A stretch of DNA of 64,000 bases. Source: Enterobacter sp. RHBSTW-00175. Lineage in GTDB: Bacteria > Pseudomonadota > Gammaproteobacteria > Enterobacterales > Enterobacteriaceae. The position numbers were made by a program, and so were the translations under genes. Shown in pieces: positions 28,685-39,065 of this stretch (position 1 is the first letter of the stretch; every line of letters starts with the position of its first letter). The notes beneath the pieces are model-generated. The model was given only the letters and a program-made list of their open reading frames with translations. It ran no database searches and was not told the origin of the DNA. Location of the stretch: assembly GCF_013927005.1 (NCBI RefSeq), contig NZ_CP055930.1, positions 5,270,001 through 5,334,000 on the forward strand. Direction: 5' to 3'.

Positions 28685-29335
28685 ATGTCACGATGGAATA
28701 TTGCTGCCGCCCAGTATGCCCCCCAGCATCACTGCGTGGACGCGCACGTCGAGCACCATTTACGGTTCATTGCCGAAGCCGCACGACAGCAGTGCGATTT
28801 ACTGGTATTCCCAGAGCTTTCGTTAACCGGCCCCGGTGATGAGGATTTGCCTGCGCCTCCCAGCGATCGCCAGCTAGAACCTCTGCTGCGCGCAACCCAG
28901 ATTTACCGTATTACCGTTATCGCCGGGATCACGCTGGAAAACCAGGGTCAGCGCCAGAAAGGATTGGCCCTGTTTAGCCCGTGTTGCGATACCTCTCTGC
29001 GCTATCCGCAAGGCAGTGGCGCATGTATTACCCGCGATGATACGCAACTCACCATAATAGATACCCACTCCGACACGCCGAACCTCGACCCAATGGCCGC
29101 CTTATTGACCTGCAGTCAGGATGTGGGCGACCATCGCTGGCGTCAGTCTATTAGTACGTTACAGCGGTTTTCCCACAAATATTCGATTGCCGTGTTGATG
29201 GCGAATGCCCGCAACGGCAGCGCGCTGTGGGATGAAAAAGGACAACTCATCGTCCGGGCCGATAAAGGTGAACTGTTATTGACAGGTTCCCGGGACAGAC
29301 AGGGTTGGCAAGGCGATATCATTCCTTTAGGCTAA
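28685..29335 (+). CDS. yobB: YobB, nitrilase/CN-hydrolase-like protein
   Basis: A 216-residue member of the carbon-nitrogen hydrolase fold. The first catalytic residue pattern is visible (DLLVFPELSLTG, with the Glu), but the later Lys and Cys catalytic motifs are not obvious. The region where the nucleophile is expected reads ALLTCSQDVGDHRW, so activity is uncertain. Length is close to K-12 YobB (about 218). The ATG after AAGGATGT is preferred over an in-frame codon six positions upstream. It precedes exoX by 24 bases. Confidence 0.85.
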   Translation: MSRWNIAAAQYAPQHHCVDAHVEHHLRFIAEAARQQCDLLVFPELSLTGPGDEDLPAPPSDRQLEPLLRATQIYRITVIAGITLENQGQRQKGLALFSPCCDTSLRYPQGSGACITRDDTQLTIIDTHSDTPNLDPMAALLTCSQDVGDHRWRQSISTLQRFSHKYSIAVLMANARNGSALWDEKGQLIVRADKGELLLTGSRDRQGWQGDIIPLG

Positions 29336-29359
29336 GCGTTTTAGGGTCAGGAGCGATCA

Positions 29360-30022
29360 ATGCTGCGCGTAATCGATACCGAAACTTGCGATCTTCAGGG
29401 CGGAATTGTGGAAGTTGCCTCTGTGGACGTGGTTGACGGTAAAATAGTCAATCCCATGAGTCACCTGGTGCGTCCCGATCGTCCAATAAGCCCGCAGGCG
29501 ATGGCCATTCACCGCATTACGGAATCGATGGTGGCGGATAAGCCCTGGATTGAAGAGGTCATCCCTCACTACTACGGCAGCATGTGGTACGTGGCGCATA
29601 ACGCCAGCTTTGACCGCCGCGTCTTGCCGGAAATGCCCGGCGAGTGGATCTGTACCATGAAGCTGGCCCGCCGCTTATGGCCGGGGATCAAATACAGCAA
29701 TATGGCGCTCTACAAATCGCGCAAGCTGAGCGTGAGAACCCCGGAAGGGCTTCACCATCACCGTGCGCTGTATGATTGCTATATCACCGCTGCACTGCTC
29801 ATCGATATTATGAATACCTCTGGCTGGACGCCAGATGATATGGCAAACATAACCGGACGCCCGGCATTGCTGACAACGTTTACGTTCGGCAAATATCGCG
29901 GAAAAGCGGTGTCCGAAATAGCCGACAAAGATCCGGGCTATCTGCGCTGGCTGTACAACAACCTCGACAGAATGAGCCCGGAGCTTCGTTTAACCCTCCG
30001 GCACTACCTGGGCGAATCTTAA
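29360..30022 (+). CDS. exoX: Exodeoxyribonuclease X
   Basis: A DnaQ-family 3'-5' exonuclease (220 residues, as in E. coli) that degrades single-stranded DNA in mismatch repair and UV repair. DEDDh motifs are visible: VIDTETCD (D6, E8), [11 protein letters not shown], and [12 protein letters not shown]-terminal region with [26 protein letters not shown] resembles a DUF3820-type module. It converges on ptrB, overlapping by four bases. Confidence 0.95.
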   Translation: MLRVIDTETCDLQGGIVEVASVDVVDGKIVNPMSHLVRPDRPISPQAMAIHRITESMVADKPWIEEVIPHYYGSMWYVAHNASFDRRVLPEMPGEWICTMKLARRLWPGIKYSNMALYKSRKLSVRTPEGLHHHRALYDCYITAALLIDIMNTSGWTPDDMANITGRPALLTTFTFGKYRGKAVSEIADKDPGYLRWLYNNLDRMSPELRLTLRHYLGES

Positions 30023-32079
30023 TGCCCGGCACGGCCTGGCAGCGTATCCTGCGCCAGGCCAATCAAAAAGGCATACTCCAGCGCGACCCCTTCGTAGGAT
30101 TTAAAACGCCCCGATTTCCCGCCGTGGCCGGAATCCATGTCCGTGCAGAGCAACAACAGATTATCGTCGGTTTTTAATTCGCGCAGCTTAGCTACCCATT
30201 TTGCCGGCTCCCAGTATTGTACCTGCGAGTCATGTAATCCGGTGGTCACCAGCAGATGCGGATAGGCTTTGGCCTCTACGTTGTCGTAAGGGCTGTACTC
30301 TTTCATGTAGCGGTAATAGGCTTCGTCCTGCGGATTGCCCCACTCTTCAAACTCACCGGTGGTCAGCGGGATGGATTCATCCAGCATCGTGGTTAATACA
30401 TCGACAAACGGCACCTGGGCGACGATACCTTTAAAACGCTCGGGCCGCGCATTTATCACTGCCCCCATCAGCATTCCACCGGCACTCCCCCCCATACCGA
30501 AACAGAGCCCCGGATCGCCATAGCCCTGCTCTATCAACGCATCACAGACATCAAGATAGTCATTGAAGGTGTTTTTCTTTCTGAGGAATTTCCCCTCTTC
30601 ATACCAGTGATGTCCCAGCTCACTGCCGCCACGCACATGTGCTATCGCAAAAACGAAACCTCGATCGAGGAGGCTTAGCCTGCTGCTGCTAAAATCGGCA
30701 TCCATGCTGGCGCCATACGAGCCGTAACCGTAGACCAGCAATGGATTTTTGCCCTTACGAAAATGTTCAGGTCGATACACCAGCGATACCGGCACTTCCG
30801 CGCCATCCCGGGCTTTCACCCACAGGTGTTCACTGCGATAATTCTCCGACTCAAAACCGGCAACCGCAGCCTGTTTCAGCACCTGCCGCTGCCCGGTGTC
30901 CATATCCAGCTCGAACAGCGTGTCAGGTGTGGTCATTGACGAGTAGCCATAGCGAAGGCGAGACGATTCCGGTTCAGGGTTGAAGCCAATCCACGTCACA
31001 TAGGCCGGGTCATCAAAGGCAATCCCCACCACTTCCCGCGTTTTACGATTGATCTGCCGCAGGCTGGTCAGCCCACGCTGGCGCTCTTCCACCACCAGCC
31101 AGTCAGTGAACAGCGTAAATCCTTCCAGCATCACCTGTTCGCGGGCCGGAATTAACACCTCCCATTTCAGCTCTTCGCGCACTTTGGTTTTATAAAGGCC
31201 GAAGTTTTTACCCTCGCGGTTTGAGCGCAGGTAAAAGCTGTGCTGGTAGTGATCCAGGCTGTACTCATGGTCTTTACGACGCGGCAGGAAGCACAAAGGC
31301 TGTGCGTCAGGAAGCTCCGCATCCAGCAGCAGTACTTCTGAGGTGGTCGCACTGGCAAGAGAGATGACGACATAATGACGGGATGTAGTTTTACTCAGGC
31401 TGACGTAAAAGGTTTCGTCTTTCTCTTCATACACCAGCTCATCCTGAACCGCAGATGTCCCAATGGTATGGCGCCAGACCTGGTAAGGCAGCAATGTCAC
31501 CGCGTGTTTTTTAACGTAGTAGACCGTTTCGGAATCATTCGCCCAGACAAAATCCGGTGACACGTTGTCGAGCATTTCGGGATACCAGTTCCCGCTTTCA
31601 AGATTGCGAAAGCGCAGACCGTACTGCCGACGCGAAAGATAATCCTCGGCCAGCGCCATAATGGCGTTATCCGGCGAGATGGACATACCGCCCAGGGTAT
31701 AAAATTCGCTGTGGGCAGCACGCTGATTGGCATCCAGCAGGATTTCCCAGTCGTCCCATTCTGCGCTCAGGGCAGACTGGCGTTGATACACCGGGTATTC
31801 GTTGCCGGGCTCGTAGATATGGCGATAGCGATAGCCATTTTTGGTCCAGGGCGCGGAGATATCGCGCTGCGGGATACGTTCCACCATTTCGGCTAATAGC
31901 CGGTCCTGAAGCGCCTGCTGGCTGGCCATAACCTTGCGGCCATAGTCATTTTCCTGGTGAAGATAGTCGAGAACCTCCGGGCGGGAACGTGAATCGTCCC
32001 GCAGCCAGTAATAGTTGTCTATGCGTGTATCGCCATGCGTGGTAATGGCGTGAGGCTCGCGTCGGGCTTTTGGTGACAT
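30019..32079 (-). CDS. ptrB: Oligopeptidase B
   Basis: A cytoplasmic S9-family serine peptidase of 686 residues that cleaves short peptides after Lys or Arg. An N-terminal beta-propeller (about 70-400) caps a C-terminal alpha/beta-hydrolase domain. The nucleophile is in [10 protein letters not shown], and the late DSGHGG provides the histidine. Length equals E. coli PtrB. It is divergent from purT, with a PurR box in the gap. Confidence 0.95.
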   Translation of the reverse strand: MSPKARREPHAITTHGDTRIDNYYWLRDDSRSRPEVLDYLHQENDYGRKVMASQQALQDRLLAEMVERIPQRDISAPWTKNGYRYRHIYEPGNEYPVYQRQSALSAEWDDWEILLDANQRAAHSEFYTLGGMSISPDNAIMALAEDYLSRRQYGLRFRNLESGNWYPEMLDNVSPDFVWANDSETVYYVKKHAVTLLPYQVWRHTIGTSAVQDELVYEEKDETFYVSLSKTTSRHYVVISLASATTSEVLLLDAELPDAQPLCFLPRRKDHEYSLDHYQHSFYLRSNREGKNFGLYKTKVREELKWEVLIPAREQVMLEGFTLFTDWLVVEERQRGLTSLRQINRKTREVVGIAFDDPAYVTWIGFNPEPESSRLRYGYSSMTTPDTLFELDMDTGQRQVLKQAAVAGFESENYRSEHLWVKARDGAEVPVSLVYRPEHFRKGKNPLLVYGYGSYGASMDADFSSSRLSLLDRGFVFAIAHVRGGSELGHHWYEEGKFLRKKNTFNDYLDVCDALIEQGYGDPGLCFGMGGSAGGMLMGAVINARPERFKGIVAQVPFVDVLTTMLDESIPLTTGEFEEWGNPQDEAYYRYMKEYSPYDNVEAKAYPHLLVTTGLHDSQVQYWEPAKWVAKLRELKTDDNLLLLCTDMDSGHGGKSGRFKSYEGVALEYAFLIGLAQDTLPGRAGH

Positions 32080-32227
32080 GTTGTTTATTCGTTTTGGTTT
32101 TACACCTTATAAGGTTGGCAAAACACGCGCACGATGCAAGCGAAACATCGCCGTCAGCCCCGCAAGTTAGCCCTGAAATTCGAAAGCACAATTTCTTAAG
32201 CCCCTCATCGGGCCAGAGACAAGACAG

Positions 32228-32243
32228 ACGCAAACGTTTTCGT
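32228..32243 (+). promoter_or_regulatory. PurR box for purT
   Basis: ACGCAAACGTTTTCGT matches the PurR operator (ANGCAANCGNTTNCNT) at every fixed position. A -10-like TATACT (32245-32250) follows at once, so bound PurR should block the promoter. It lies 35 bases before the purT start. Confidence 0.88.
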
Positions 32244-32277
32244 TTATACTGCGCGCAACTTTTTCAGGGGGATTGTT

Positions 32278-33456
32278 ATGATTCGTTTAGGAACTGCGCT
32301 GCGTCCGGCAGCCACCCGCGTAATGCTGCTGGGCTCGGGTGAACTGGGTAAAGAAGTCGCCATCGAGTGCCAGCGTTTAGGCGTGGAAGTGATTGCGGTC
32401 GACCGTTATGCCGATGCACCTGCCATGCATGTTGCCCATCGCTCACATGTGATAAATATGCTGGATGGCGATGCCCTGCGTGCACTGATTGCACAAGAAA
32501 AACCGGATTTTGTGGTGCCCGAAATCGAAGCCATTGCCACCGATACGCTGATTGCGCTTGAGCAGGAAGGCCAGCGCGTTGTGCCTTGTGCGAAAGCGGC
32601 AAAGCTCACCATGAATCGCGAAGGCATTCGCCGCCTGGCGGCAGAAGAGCTGGCTCTGCCGACCTCCAGCTACCGTTTTGCCGACAGCAAAGAGGCCTTT
32701 ATCAACGCTGTGGAAGAGATTGGCTACCCGTGCATCATTAAGCCAGTGATGAGCTCTTCCGGCAAAGGACAAAGCTTTATCCGCGACAGCACCACGCTGG
32801 ACAAGGCCTGGGATTACGCGCAACAAGGTGGCCGTGCAGGCGCCGGACGCGTGATTGTTGAAGGCGTGGTGAAGTTTGATTTCGAGATCACCCTTCTGAC
32901 CGTCAGCGCTGTGGACGGTGTGCATTTCTGCGAAGCAATCGGCCATCGTCAGGAAGATGGCGATTATCGTGAATCCTGGCAGCCTCAACAGATGAGCGCA
33001 CTGGCGCTGGAGCGTGCGCAGGATATCGCCCGCAAAGTGGTTCTGGCCCTGGGCGGTTATGGTCTGTTTGGCGTTGAGCTGTTTGTCTGTGGCGACGATG
33101 TGGTGTTCAGCGAAGTCTCCCCTCGTCCGCACGATACCGGGATGGTGACGTTAATTTCACAGGATCTCTCAGAGTTTGCCCTGCACGTCCGCGCATTCCT
33201 TGGCCTGCCAGTTGGCGGCATTCGTCAGTACGGCCCGGCAGCATCGGCGGTGATCCTGCCGCAATTGACCAGTCAGAACGTGACGTTTGATAACGTCAAC
33301 GGTGCCGTTGGCGCAGGGTTGCAGGTACGTCTGTTTGGTAAGCCGGAAATCGACGGCACGCGCCGTCTTGGCGTGGCGCTAGCCACCGGTGATAACGTGG
33401 ACGATGCCGTGGCAAGAGCCAAAGTAGCCGCGGCGAATATTATCGTCGCAGGATAA
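32278..33456 (+). CDS. purT: Formate-dependent GAR transformylase PurT
   Basis: PurT formylates glycinamide ribonucleotide using formate and ATP, the folate-independent route of purine synthesis step three. The 392-residue ATP-grasp protein shows the GAR-binding start ([20 protein letters not shown]), the ATP-grasp core ([15 protein letters not shown]) and a metal-site motif ([16 protein letters not shown]). AGGGGG precedes the ATG. PurR control is strongly indicated by the perfect operator upstream. Confidence 0.97.
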   Translation: MIRLGTALRPAATRVMLLGSGELGKEVAIECQRLGVEVIAVDRYADAPAMHVAHRSHVINMLDGDALRALIAQEKPDFVVPEIEAIATDTLIALEQEGQRVVPCAKAAKLTMNREGIRRLAAEELALPTSSYRFADSKEAFINAVEEIGYPCIIKPVMSSSGKGQSFIRDSTTLDKAWDYAQQGGRAGAGRVIVEGVVKFDFEITLLTVSAVDGVHFCEAIGHRQEDGDYRESWQPQQMSALALERAQDIARKVVLALGGYGLFGVELFVCGDDVVFSEVSPRPHDTGMVTLISQDLSEFALHVRAFLGLPVGGIRQYGPAASAVILPQLTSQNVTFDNVNGAVGAGLQVRLFGKPEIDGTRRLGVALATGDNVDDAVARAKVAAANIIVAG

Positions 33457-33484
33457 AAAAACGGGCCAAAAGGCCCGTTTTTTA
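33456..33484. terminator. Bidirectional terminator between purT and eda
   Basis: AAACGGGCC-AAAA-GGCCCGTTT with A- and T-runs on either side serves both convergent genes. Confidence 0.9.
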
Positions 33485-33489
33485 TTTCG

Positions 33490-33512
33490 CAGGCCGGGTT
33501 ACCCGGCAAGCA
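33490..33512. repeat. Short REP-like palindrome
   Basis: GCCGGGTTACCCGGC (33493-33507) within CAGGCCGG...CCGGCAAGC resembles the core of an enterobacterial REP element. It sits at the purT-eda convergent junction, a usual REP location. Confidence 0.5.
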
Positions 33513-33515
33513 AAC

Positions 33516-34157
33516 TTACTGTTTCGCGCCTTCAACCGCTTCGCGAGCCAGTTTGGTGATGCGATCCCAGTCGCCCGCTTCCAGCGCATCCGCCGGAACC
33601 AGCCATGAACCACCGATGCACAGCACGCTTTTCAGCGCCAGGTAGTCACGGTAGTTCGCCGGTGAAATACCGCCAGTCGGGCAGAAACGAACCTGAGAGA
33701 ATGGGCCAGCAATGGCCTGCAACGCTTTGGTGCCGCCGTTAGCTTCAGCCGGGAAGAATTTGAACTCTTTCAGACCGTAGTCCATGCCCAGCATCAGTTC
33801 AGAAACGGTGCTGATACCCGGGATCAAAGGAATGGTGCCTTCGGTAGCGGCTTTCAGCAGTGGCTCAGTCAGGCCAGGGCTGATAGCGAACTGCGCGCCT
33901 GCTTCAGTCACGTCAGCCAGCTGTTGTGGGTTCAGAACCGTGCCCGCACCGATAATTGCTTCCGGTACTTCTTTGGCGATCGCGCGGATCGCGTCCATTG
34001 CACAGGCAGTACGCAGGGTCACTTCCAGCACGCGAACACCGCCAGCAACCAGCGCTTTTGCCATAGGTACGGCGTGTTCCAGCTTATTCACCACGATTAC
34101 CGGCACGACAGGGCCAGTTTTCAGGATTGCTTCTGCACTTGTTTTCCAGTTTTTCAT
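33516..34157 (-). CDS. eda: KDPG aldolase / KHG aldolase
   Basis: Eda cleaves 2-keto-3-deoxy-6-phosphogluconate to pyruvate and glyceraldehyde-3-phosphate, the last step of the Entner-Doudoroff and hexuronate/pectin routes. The 213-residue class I aldolase has the Schiff-base lysine K133 in [11 protein letters not shown] and the catalytic E45 in RVLEVTLRT. It lies 37 bases after edd and is probably co-transcribed. In E. coli it also has its own KdgR-sensitive promoters; I did not see a clear KdgR box in the short gap. Confidence 0.97.
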   Translation of the reverse strand: MKNWKTSAEAILKTGPVVPVIVVNKLEHAVPMAKALVAGGVRVLEVTLRTACAMDAIRAIAKEVPEAIIGAGTVLNPQQLADVTEAGAQFAISPGLTEPLLKAATEGTIPLIPGISTVSELMLGMDYGLKEFKFFPAEANGGTKALQAIAGPFSQVRFCPTGGISPANYRDYLALKSVLCIGGSWLVPADALEAGDWDRITKLAREAVEGAKQ

Positions 34158-34194
34158 CAGAGTTTCTCTCGCCAGATCGATAATTCAGGTCGTC

Positions 34195-36006
34195 TTAAAA
34201 CGTAATACAGGTCGCACCCTGTTCCGCGCCGGAGAGTTTCTCGCGCAGCGCACTGAACATTTCGCGTCCGGTTCCCACGCGCGATGCGCTCAGGTCAGGA
34301 ATATGCGGTTTACGGGCAGCAAGTTCAGCCTCATCCACCAGCAGGGTTAACTCGCCTGTCTGGCCATTGACGCGAATCATATCGCCGTCACGGACTTTCG
34401 CCAGCAATCCACCATCGTACGCTTCAGGCGTCACGTGGATTGCTGAAGGCACTTTACCTGAAGCACCAGAGAGGCGTCCATCGGTAACCAACGCAATTTT
34501 GAAACAGCGGTCCAATAATACACCAAGTGGCGGCATAAGTTTATGTAATTCTGGCATCCCGTTCGCTTTTGGCCCCTGATGGCGCACGACCACCACGCAA
34601 TCCCTGTCGAGAAGACCGGCATCGAAGGCTGGTAAAACATCGTGCTGGCTTTCAAATACCACAGCCGGAGCTTCGATAATCTGGTTCTCTTCCGGTACGG
34701 CAGAGGTTTTCATTACCGCGCGCCCCAGGTTGCCGCTCAGCACTTTTGTGCCACCGTGACGGGAGAACGGGGTATCGAAGGTTGCGATAACCTGTGCGTC
34801 CAGGGAGGCAGTCGCCCCATCACGCCAGTCCAGTTCACCATTGTTCAGCCACGGCTCCATGGTGTAACGCTGCAAGCCAAAGCCTGCCACCGTATTCACA
34901 TCTTCATGTAGCAAGCCGCCTTTGAGCAGTTCACGCATCAGCACCGGTACGCCGCCAGCCGCCTGGAAGTGGTTAATGTCTGCCGGGCCATTCGGGTACA
35001 GACGCGCCATCAGCGGCACAACGGCTGAGATGTCAGAGAAATCATCCCAGTTAATCAGAATGCCCGCCGCACGTGCCATCGCCACCAGGTGCATGGTGTG
35101 GTTGGTTGAGCCGCCGGTTGCCAGCAGGGCAACAATCCCGTTGACGATAACTTTCTCATCCACCATTTTGCCCATCGGCATCCACTCGTTACCGTTTCCG
35201 GTGAGGCGAGTAACCTGGCGGGCAGCGGCTTCGGTCAGCGCCTGACGCAGTGGCGCATCCGGCTGAATGAAGGATGAACCCGGAAGCTGCATACCCATAA
35301 ATTCCACCACCATCTGATTGGTGTTGGCCGTACCGTAGAACGTACAGGTACCTGGTGCGTGGTAGGAGGCAGCTTCGGCTTCCAGCAGCGCCTGACGATC
35401 CGCTTTACCTTCGGCATACAGCTGGCGGATACGCACTTTTTCTTTGTTTGGCAGGCCACTTGCCATCGGGCCTGACGGCACGAAAATCGCAGGCAGATGA
35501 CCAAAGGAGAGCGCCGCCATCACCAGGCCCGGGACAATTTTGTCGCACACGCCCAGGTAAAGCGCGCCATCGAACATATTGTGCGATAGCCCTACCGCCG
35601 CAGACATGGCAATCACTTCACGGCTCAGCAGGGACAACTCCATCCCATCCTGACCCTGGGTTACACCGTCGCACATGGCCGGTACGCCCCCTGCAACCTG
35701 CCCCACCGCATTGACGCTGTGCAGCGCTTTACGAATGATATTCGGGTAGACCTCATACGGCTGGTGCGCCGAGAGCATATCGTTATAGGAGGTAATGATG
35801 GCGATATTGTTACGCAACATGCTTTTCAGCGAGTCTTTGTCACCCGGCTGGCAGGCAGCAAAGCCGTGGGCCAGATTACCGCAGGCCAGCTGTGAACGAT
35901 GTACGGTGTTGCTTTTGGCCTGTTCAACACGGGCGAGGTAGGCAGAACGCGTATCTTTCGAGCGCTCAATAATGCGTTGTGTTACGCGTAACAATGTCGG
36001 ATTCAT
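34195..36006 (-). CDS. edd: 6-phosphogluconate dehydratase
   Basis: Edd converts 6-phosphogluconate to KDPG, the first dedicated Entner-Doudoroff step. The 603-residue IlvD/Edd-family protein has the Fe-S-binding cysteine regions ([31 protein letters not shown]) and the C-terminal motif [16 protein letters not shown]. Length equals E. coli. AGGAG precedes the ATG. A GntR-like operator about 200 bases upstream suggests gluconate induction. Confidence 0.97.
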   Translation of the reverse strand: MNPTLLRVTQRIIERSKDTRSAYLARVEQAKSNTVHRSQLACGNLAHGFAACQPGDKDSLKSMLRNNIAIITSYNDMLSAHQPYEVYPNIIRKALHSVNAVGQVAGGVPAMCDGVTQGQDGMELSLLSREVIAMSAAVGLSHNMFDGALYLGVCDKIVPGLVMAALSFGHLPAIFVPSGPMASGLPNKEKVRIRQLYAEGKADRQALLEAEAASYHAPGTCTFYGTANTNQMVVEFMGMQLPGSSFIQPDAPLRQALTEAAARQVTRLTGNGNEWMPMGKMVDEKVIVNGIVALLATGGSTNHTMHLVAMARAAGILINWDDFSDISAVVPLMARLYPNGPADINHFQAAGGVPVLMRELLKGGLLHEDVNTVAGFGLQRYTMEPWLNNGELDWRDGATASLDAQVIATFDTPFSRHGGTKVLSGNLGRAVMKTSAVPEENQIIEAPAVVFESQHDVLPAFDAGLLDRDCVVVVRHQGPKANGMPELHKLMPPLGVLLDRCFKIALVTDGRLSGASGKVPSAIHVTPEAYDGGLLAKVRDGDMIRVNGQTGELTLLVDEAELAARKPHIPDLSASRVGTGREMFSALREKLSGAEQGATCITF

Positions 36007-36127
36007 AAAAGCTCCTCTAATTTATCTGTCCGGGCTCGGGAGTTTACAAAGTCTCTGGCAGTTGTTAACAACGCTGAAACGCTTGGTGTCCGGAGCTCAG
36101 GGGCAAAATCGCTTCCGGCAGTGTAAT

Positions 36128-36162
36128 AAAAAAAGCTCCGCGGGGAAATCCACGCGGAGCTT
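36128..36162 (-). terminator. Terminator/attenuator between zwf and edd
   Basis: On the minus strand AAGCTCCGCGTGG-ATTT-CCCCGCGGAGCTT is followed by seven T. It lies downstream of the GntR-like operator and upstream of edd. It may therefore end zwf transcripts and also shape read-through into edd. E. coli has a hairpin at the same spot, as I recall. Confidence 0.85.
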
Positions 36163-36199
36163 AAAAGATTAAAAATTGTGCCACTAACTGTGTTAGATC

Positions 36200-36215
36200 A
36201 TGTTACCGGTAAAAT
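36200..36215 (-). promoter_or_regulatory. Candidate GntR operator for edd-eda
   Basis: ATGTTACCGGTAAAAT on the plus strand matches the GntR operator ATGTTA-N4-TAACAT at all but two fixed positions. It lies 25 bases past the zwf stop, about 195 bases before edd, as in E. coli, where GntR represses edd-eda in the absence of gluconate. Confidence 0.65.
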
Positions 36216-36240
36216 AACACCTTCGGGCTAGAGGATTATC

Positions 36241-37716
36241 CTACTCAAACTCGTTCCAGGAGCGGCCATCACGGGTGATCATCGCCACAGAGGCGACAGG
36301 TCCCCAGGTACCCGCCTGATACGGTTTTGGCGCGTCCTGATCGGCAGCCCAGGCTTCGGTAATAGAATCGACCCATTTCCACGCCTCTTCCACTTCATCG
36401 CGACGTACGAACAGCGCCTGAATACCACGCATGGTTTCCAGCAGCAGACGCTCGTAAGCATCCGCAAGGTGTGTTTGGTTGAAAGTCTCGGAGTAGCTCA
36501 GATCAAGCTTAGTGGTTTGCAGGTTGTGTTTGTGATCCAGACCTGGCACTTTGTTCAGGATCTGAATATCCACACCTTCGTCCGGTTGCAGACGGATGGT
36601 CAACTTGTTCTGCGGCAGCTCCTGCCAGGACTCTTTGAACAGGTTCAGCTCAGGGTTTTTAAAGTACACAACCACTTCGGAGCATTTGGCTGGCAGACGT
36701 TTACCGGTACGCAGGTAGAACGGAACACCCGCCCAGCGCCAGTCATCGATATCCACACGGATCGCCACAAAGGTCTCGGTGTTGCTGGCCTTGTTCGCAC
36801 CCTCTTCTTCCAGGTAGCCCGGCACTTTTTTACCCTGGGCAAAGCCTGCGGTGTACTGGCCGCGCACGGTTTTCTCACGCACATTTGAACGGTCAATGCG
36901 GCGCAGAGATTTCAGCACTTTCACTTTTGCATCGCGGATGCTGTCGGCCGTCAGGTCAGAAGGTGGAGACATGGCGATCATGCACAGAATTTGCAGCAGG
37001 TGGTTCTGGATCATGTCGCGCATCTGGCCGGCCTGGTCAAAGTAACCCCAGCGCCCTTCGATACCCACCTCTTCGGCCACGGTAATTTCCACGTGATCGA
37101 TAGTACGGTTGTCCCAGTTGTTCACAAACAGGGAGTTCGCAAAACGCAGCGCCAGCAGGTTCAGTACCGTCTCTTTACCAAGATAGTGGTCGATACGGTA
37201 AACCTGGCACTCTTCAAAGAACTCGCCCACCTGATCGTTGATTTCGCGGGAGGTCGCAAGCGATGTACCCAGCGGTTTTTCCATCACGACGCGTGCAGGT
37301 TTGGCGTTCAGTTTCGCTTCGCCCAGGCCTTTGCAGATGGCGCCGAAGGTGCTTGGTGGCATTGCGAAATAGTTGATGGTGACGCGGTTTTTCTGGTCCA
37401 GCATCTCGCCCAGACGAGAAAACGCGCTAACGTCGTTCACGTCCAGGTTACAGAAATCGAGGCGTCCGCTCAGCGTATCCCACAAACTTTCATCGATTTT
37501 CTCTTTCATGAAAGTTTCGAGCGCTTCGCGCACGACTTTGGTATAAGCGTCCTTGTCCCATTCGGCGCGCCCGACACCCAGGATACGGGTATCCGGATGA
37601 AGTTGGCCCGCTTTTTCCAGTTGATACAGGGAAGGCAGCAATTTCCGGCGTGCAAGATCGCCTTTCGCGCCGAAAATGACCAGGTCACATGCCTGGGCTG
37701 TTTGCGTTACCGCCAT
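36241..37716 (-). CDS. zwf: Glucose-6-phosphate 1-dehydrogenase
   Basis: Zwf oxidises glucose-6-phosphate to 6-phosphogluconolactone with NADP+, opening the pentose phosphate and Entner-Doudoroff routes. The 491-residue protein (as in E. coli) has the nucleotide-binding start ([21 protein letters not shown]) and the active-site signature [12 protein letters not shown] 37716 ([11 protein letters not shown]) follows GGAGAATG; a long in-frame extension upstream is rejected because it runs through promoter sequence. A HexR palindrome and a SoxS-like box precede it. Confidence 0.97.
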   Translation of the reverse strand: MAVTQTAQACDLVIFGAKGDLARRKLLPSLYQLEKAGQLHPDTRILGVGRAEWDKDAYTKVVREALETFMKEKIDESLWDTLSGRLDFCNLDVNDVSAFSRLGEMLDQKNRVTINYFAMPPSTFGAICKGLGEAKLNAKPARVVMEKPLGTSLATSREINDQVGEFFEECQVYRIDHYLGKETVLNLLALRFANSLFVNNWDNRTIDHVEITVAEEVGIEGRWGYFDQAGQMRDMIQNHLLQILCMIAMSPPSDLTADSIRDAKVKVLKSLRRIDRSNVREKTVRGQYTAGFAQGKKVPGYLEEEGANKASNTETFVAIRVDIDDWRWAGVPFYLRTGKRLPAKCSEVVVYFKNPELNLFKESWQELPQNKLTIRLQPDEGVDIQILNKVPGLDHKHNLQTTKLDLSYSETFNQTHLADAYERLLLETMRGIQALFVRRDEVEEAWKWVDSITEAWAADQDAPKPYQAGTWGPVASVAMITRDGRSWNEFE

Positions 37717-37762
37717 GTCATTCTCCTCAGTTGGATAACCTGGTACTTCTGCCAGGTATCGT

Positions 37763-37777
37763 TGTAATTTTATTACA
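37763..37777. promoter_or_regulatory. HexR operator before zwf
   Basis: TGTAATTTTATTACA is a near-perfect palindrome equal in its arms to the HexR site (TGTAAT...ATTACA). It lies 47 bases upstream of zwf and about 300 before divergent hexR. HexR repression released by KDPG is the known logic for zwf. Confidence 0.8.
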
Positions 37778-37816
37778 ATGCACTGTACTGCTTTTACGTC
37801 ATTCCCGAAACCATTA

Positions 37817-37837
37817 GCGCTTATCGTCACGTGCGAT
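37817..37837 (-). promoter_or_regulatory. Candidate SoxS/MarA box for zwf
   Basis: Minus strand ATCGCACGTGACGATAAGC resembles the E. coli zwf soxbox (ATCGCACGGGTGGATAAGC) at most positions. It sits about 100 bases before the start codon, just upstream of the zwf promoter region, as in E. coli. Confidence 0.55.
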
Positions 37838-38072
37838 ACCGCGATTTTTCGCCCGTAAAACGCCTGTGGCACGGCAAAAACGCTGGATCCGTCGAATCTT
37901 TGTACTGCCCGGTCACTGCAAAACCCGACAGCGATCAAGTAATGAAAAAAAACAACAACATTTCTTGTCGTACATTACCCTTTAAGGAAGCCTGAGGGGT
38001 AATATCGACTCAATCGAATCATGATTTCATCAATCAATGAAATCGTTTCCACCCATGAGCGCCTGGTTAACG

Positions 38073-38942
38073 ATGAACATGCTGGAAAAAATCCAGTTTC
38101 AACTGGAACACCTTAGCAAATCCGAGCGAAAAGTGGCTGAAGTTATTCTCGCCTCCCCCGCTCAGGCGATTCATTCAAGCATCGCCGCTCTGGCACAGGA
38201 ATCGGGCGTTAGCGAACCGACGGTTAACAGGTTCTGTCGAAGCCTTGAAACGCGTGGCTTCCCCGATTTTAAACTGCATCTGGCACAAAGTCTGGCAAAC
38301 GGTACGCCGTATGTTAATCGCAATGTAGATGAAGACGACAGCGTTGATGCCTATACCGCGAAAATATTTGAATCCGCGATGGCAACGCTCGATCATGTCC
38401 GGCAGTCGCTGGATATGACATCGGTTAATCGCGCGGTCGATTTACTGACCCAGGCCAAGAAGATAGCCTTCTTCGGTCTGGGCTCGTCCGCAGCGGTTGC
38501 TCACGATGCCATGAACAAGTTCTTTCGCTTTAATGTCCCGGTCATTTATTCCGATGACATTGTGCTGCAACGCATGAGTTGTATGAATTGTAGCGAAGAT
38601 GATGTGGTGGTTCTTATCTCGCATACCGGACGCACCAAAAGCCAGGTAGAACTTGCTCAGCTGGCGCGTGATAACGATGCTATGGTGATAGCGCTTACAA
38701 CAGCAGGTACGCCGTTGGCACGAGAAGCGACTCTCGCCATCACTCTGGATGTGCCTGAAGACACCGACATGTATATGCCAATGGTGTCACGTCTTGCGCA
38801 ACTCACTGTGATTGACGTACTGGCGACCGGTTTTACCTTGCGTCGAGGGGCAAAATTCAGAGATAACTTGAAGCGGGTCAAGGAAGCGCTCAAGGAATCG
38901 CGTTTTGATAAAGAATTGCTCATAAAGAGCGATGTTCCCTAA
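38073..38942 (+). CDS. hexR: RpiR-family regulator HexR
   Basis: HexR represses zwf, edd and eda and responds to KDPG. The 289-residue protein has an N-terminal RpiR helix-turn-helix (SIAALAQESGVSEPTVNRFCRSL) and a C-terminal SIS sugar-phosphate domain (KKIAFFGLGSSAAVAHDA; VVLISHTGRTKSQVELA). ATG 38073 (MNMLEKIQFQLEHLSKSE) gives the exact E. coli length; an upstream in-frame ATG at 38037 is less likely. The 356-base gap to zwf holds the HexR and SoxS-like sites. Confidence 0.95.
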   Translation: MNMLEKIQFQLEHLSKSERKVAEVILASPAQAIHSSIAALAQESGVSEPTVNRFCRSLETRGFPDFKLHLAQSLANGTPYVNRNVDEDDSVDAYTAKIFESAMATLDHVRQSLDMTSVNRAVDLLTQAKKIAFFGLGSSAAVAHDAMNKFFRFNVPVIYSDDIVLQRMSCMNCSEDDVVVLISHTGRTKSQVELAQLARDNDAMVIALTTAGTPLAREATLAITLDVPEDTDMYMPMVSRLAQLTVIDVLATGFTLRRGAKFRDNLKRVKEALKESRFDKELLIKSDVP

Positions 38943-39065
38943 TAGTTAATAATGATGTTTTAACGATTCACGGCACTCGGTCAGTTCACTGTTGCCTTGC
39001 AGCAGGCAGAACGCCGATTCAATGTTCACGCAACACCAAAATTGTTTCAGTCAACGGAGTATTAC

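Noticed and set aside
36991..37767. 258-codon plus-strand frame opposite zwf
   Set aside because: Antisense shadow of zwf with no binding site and no recognisable domain.
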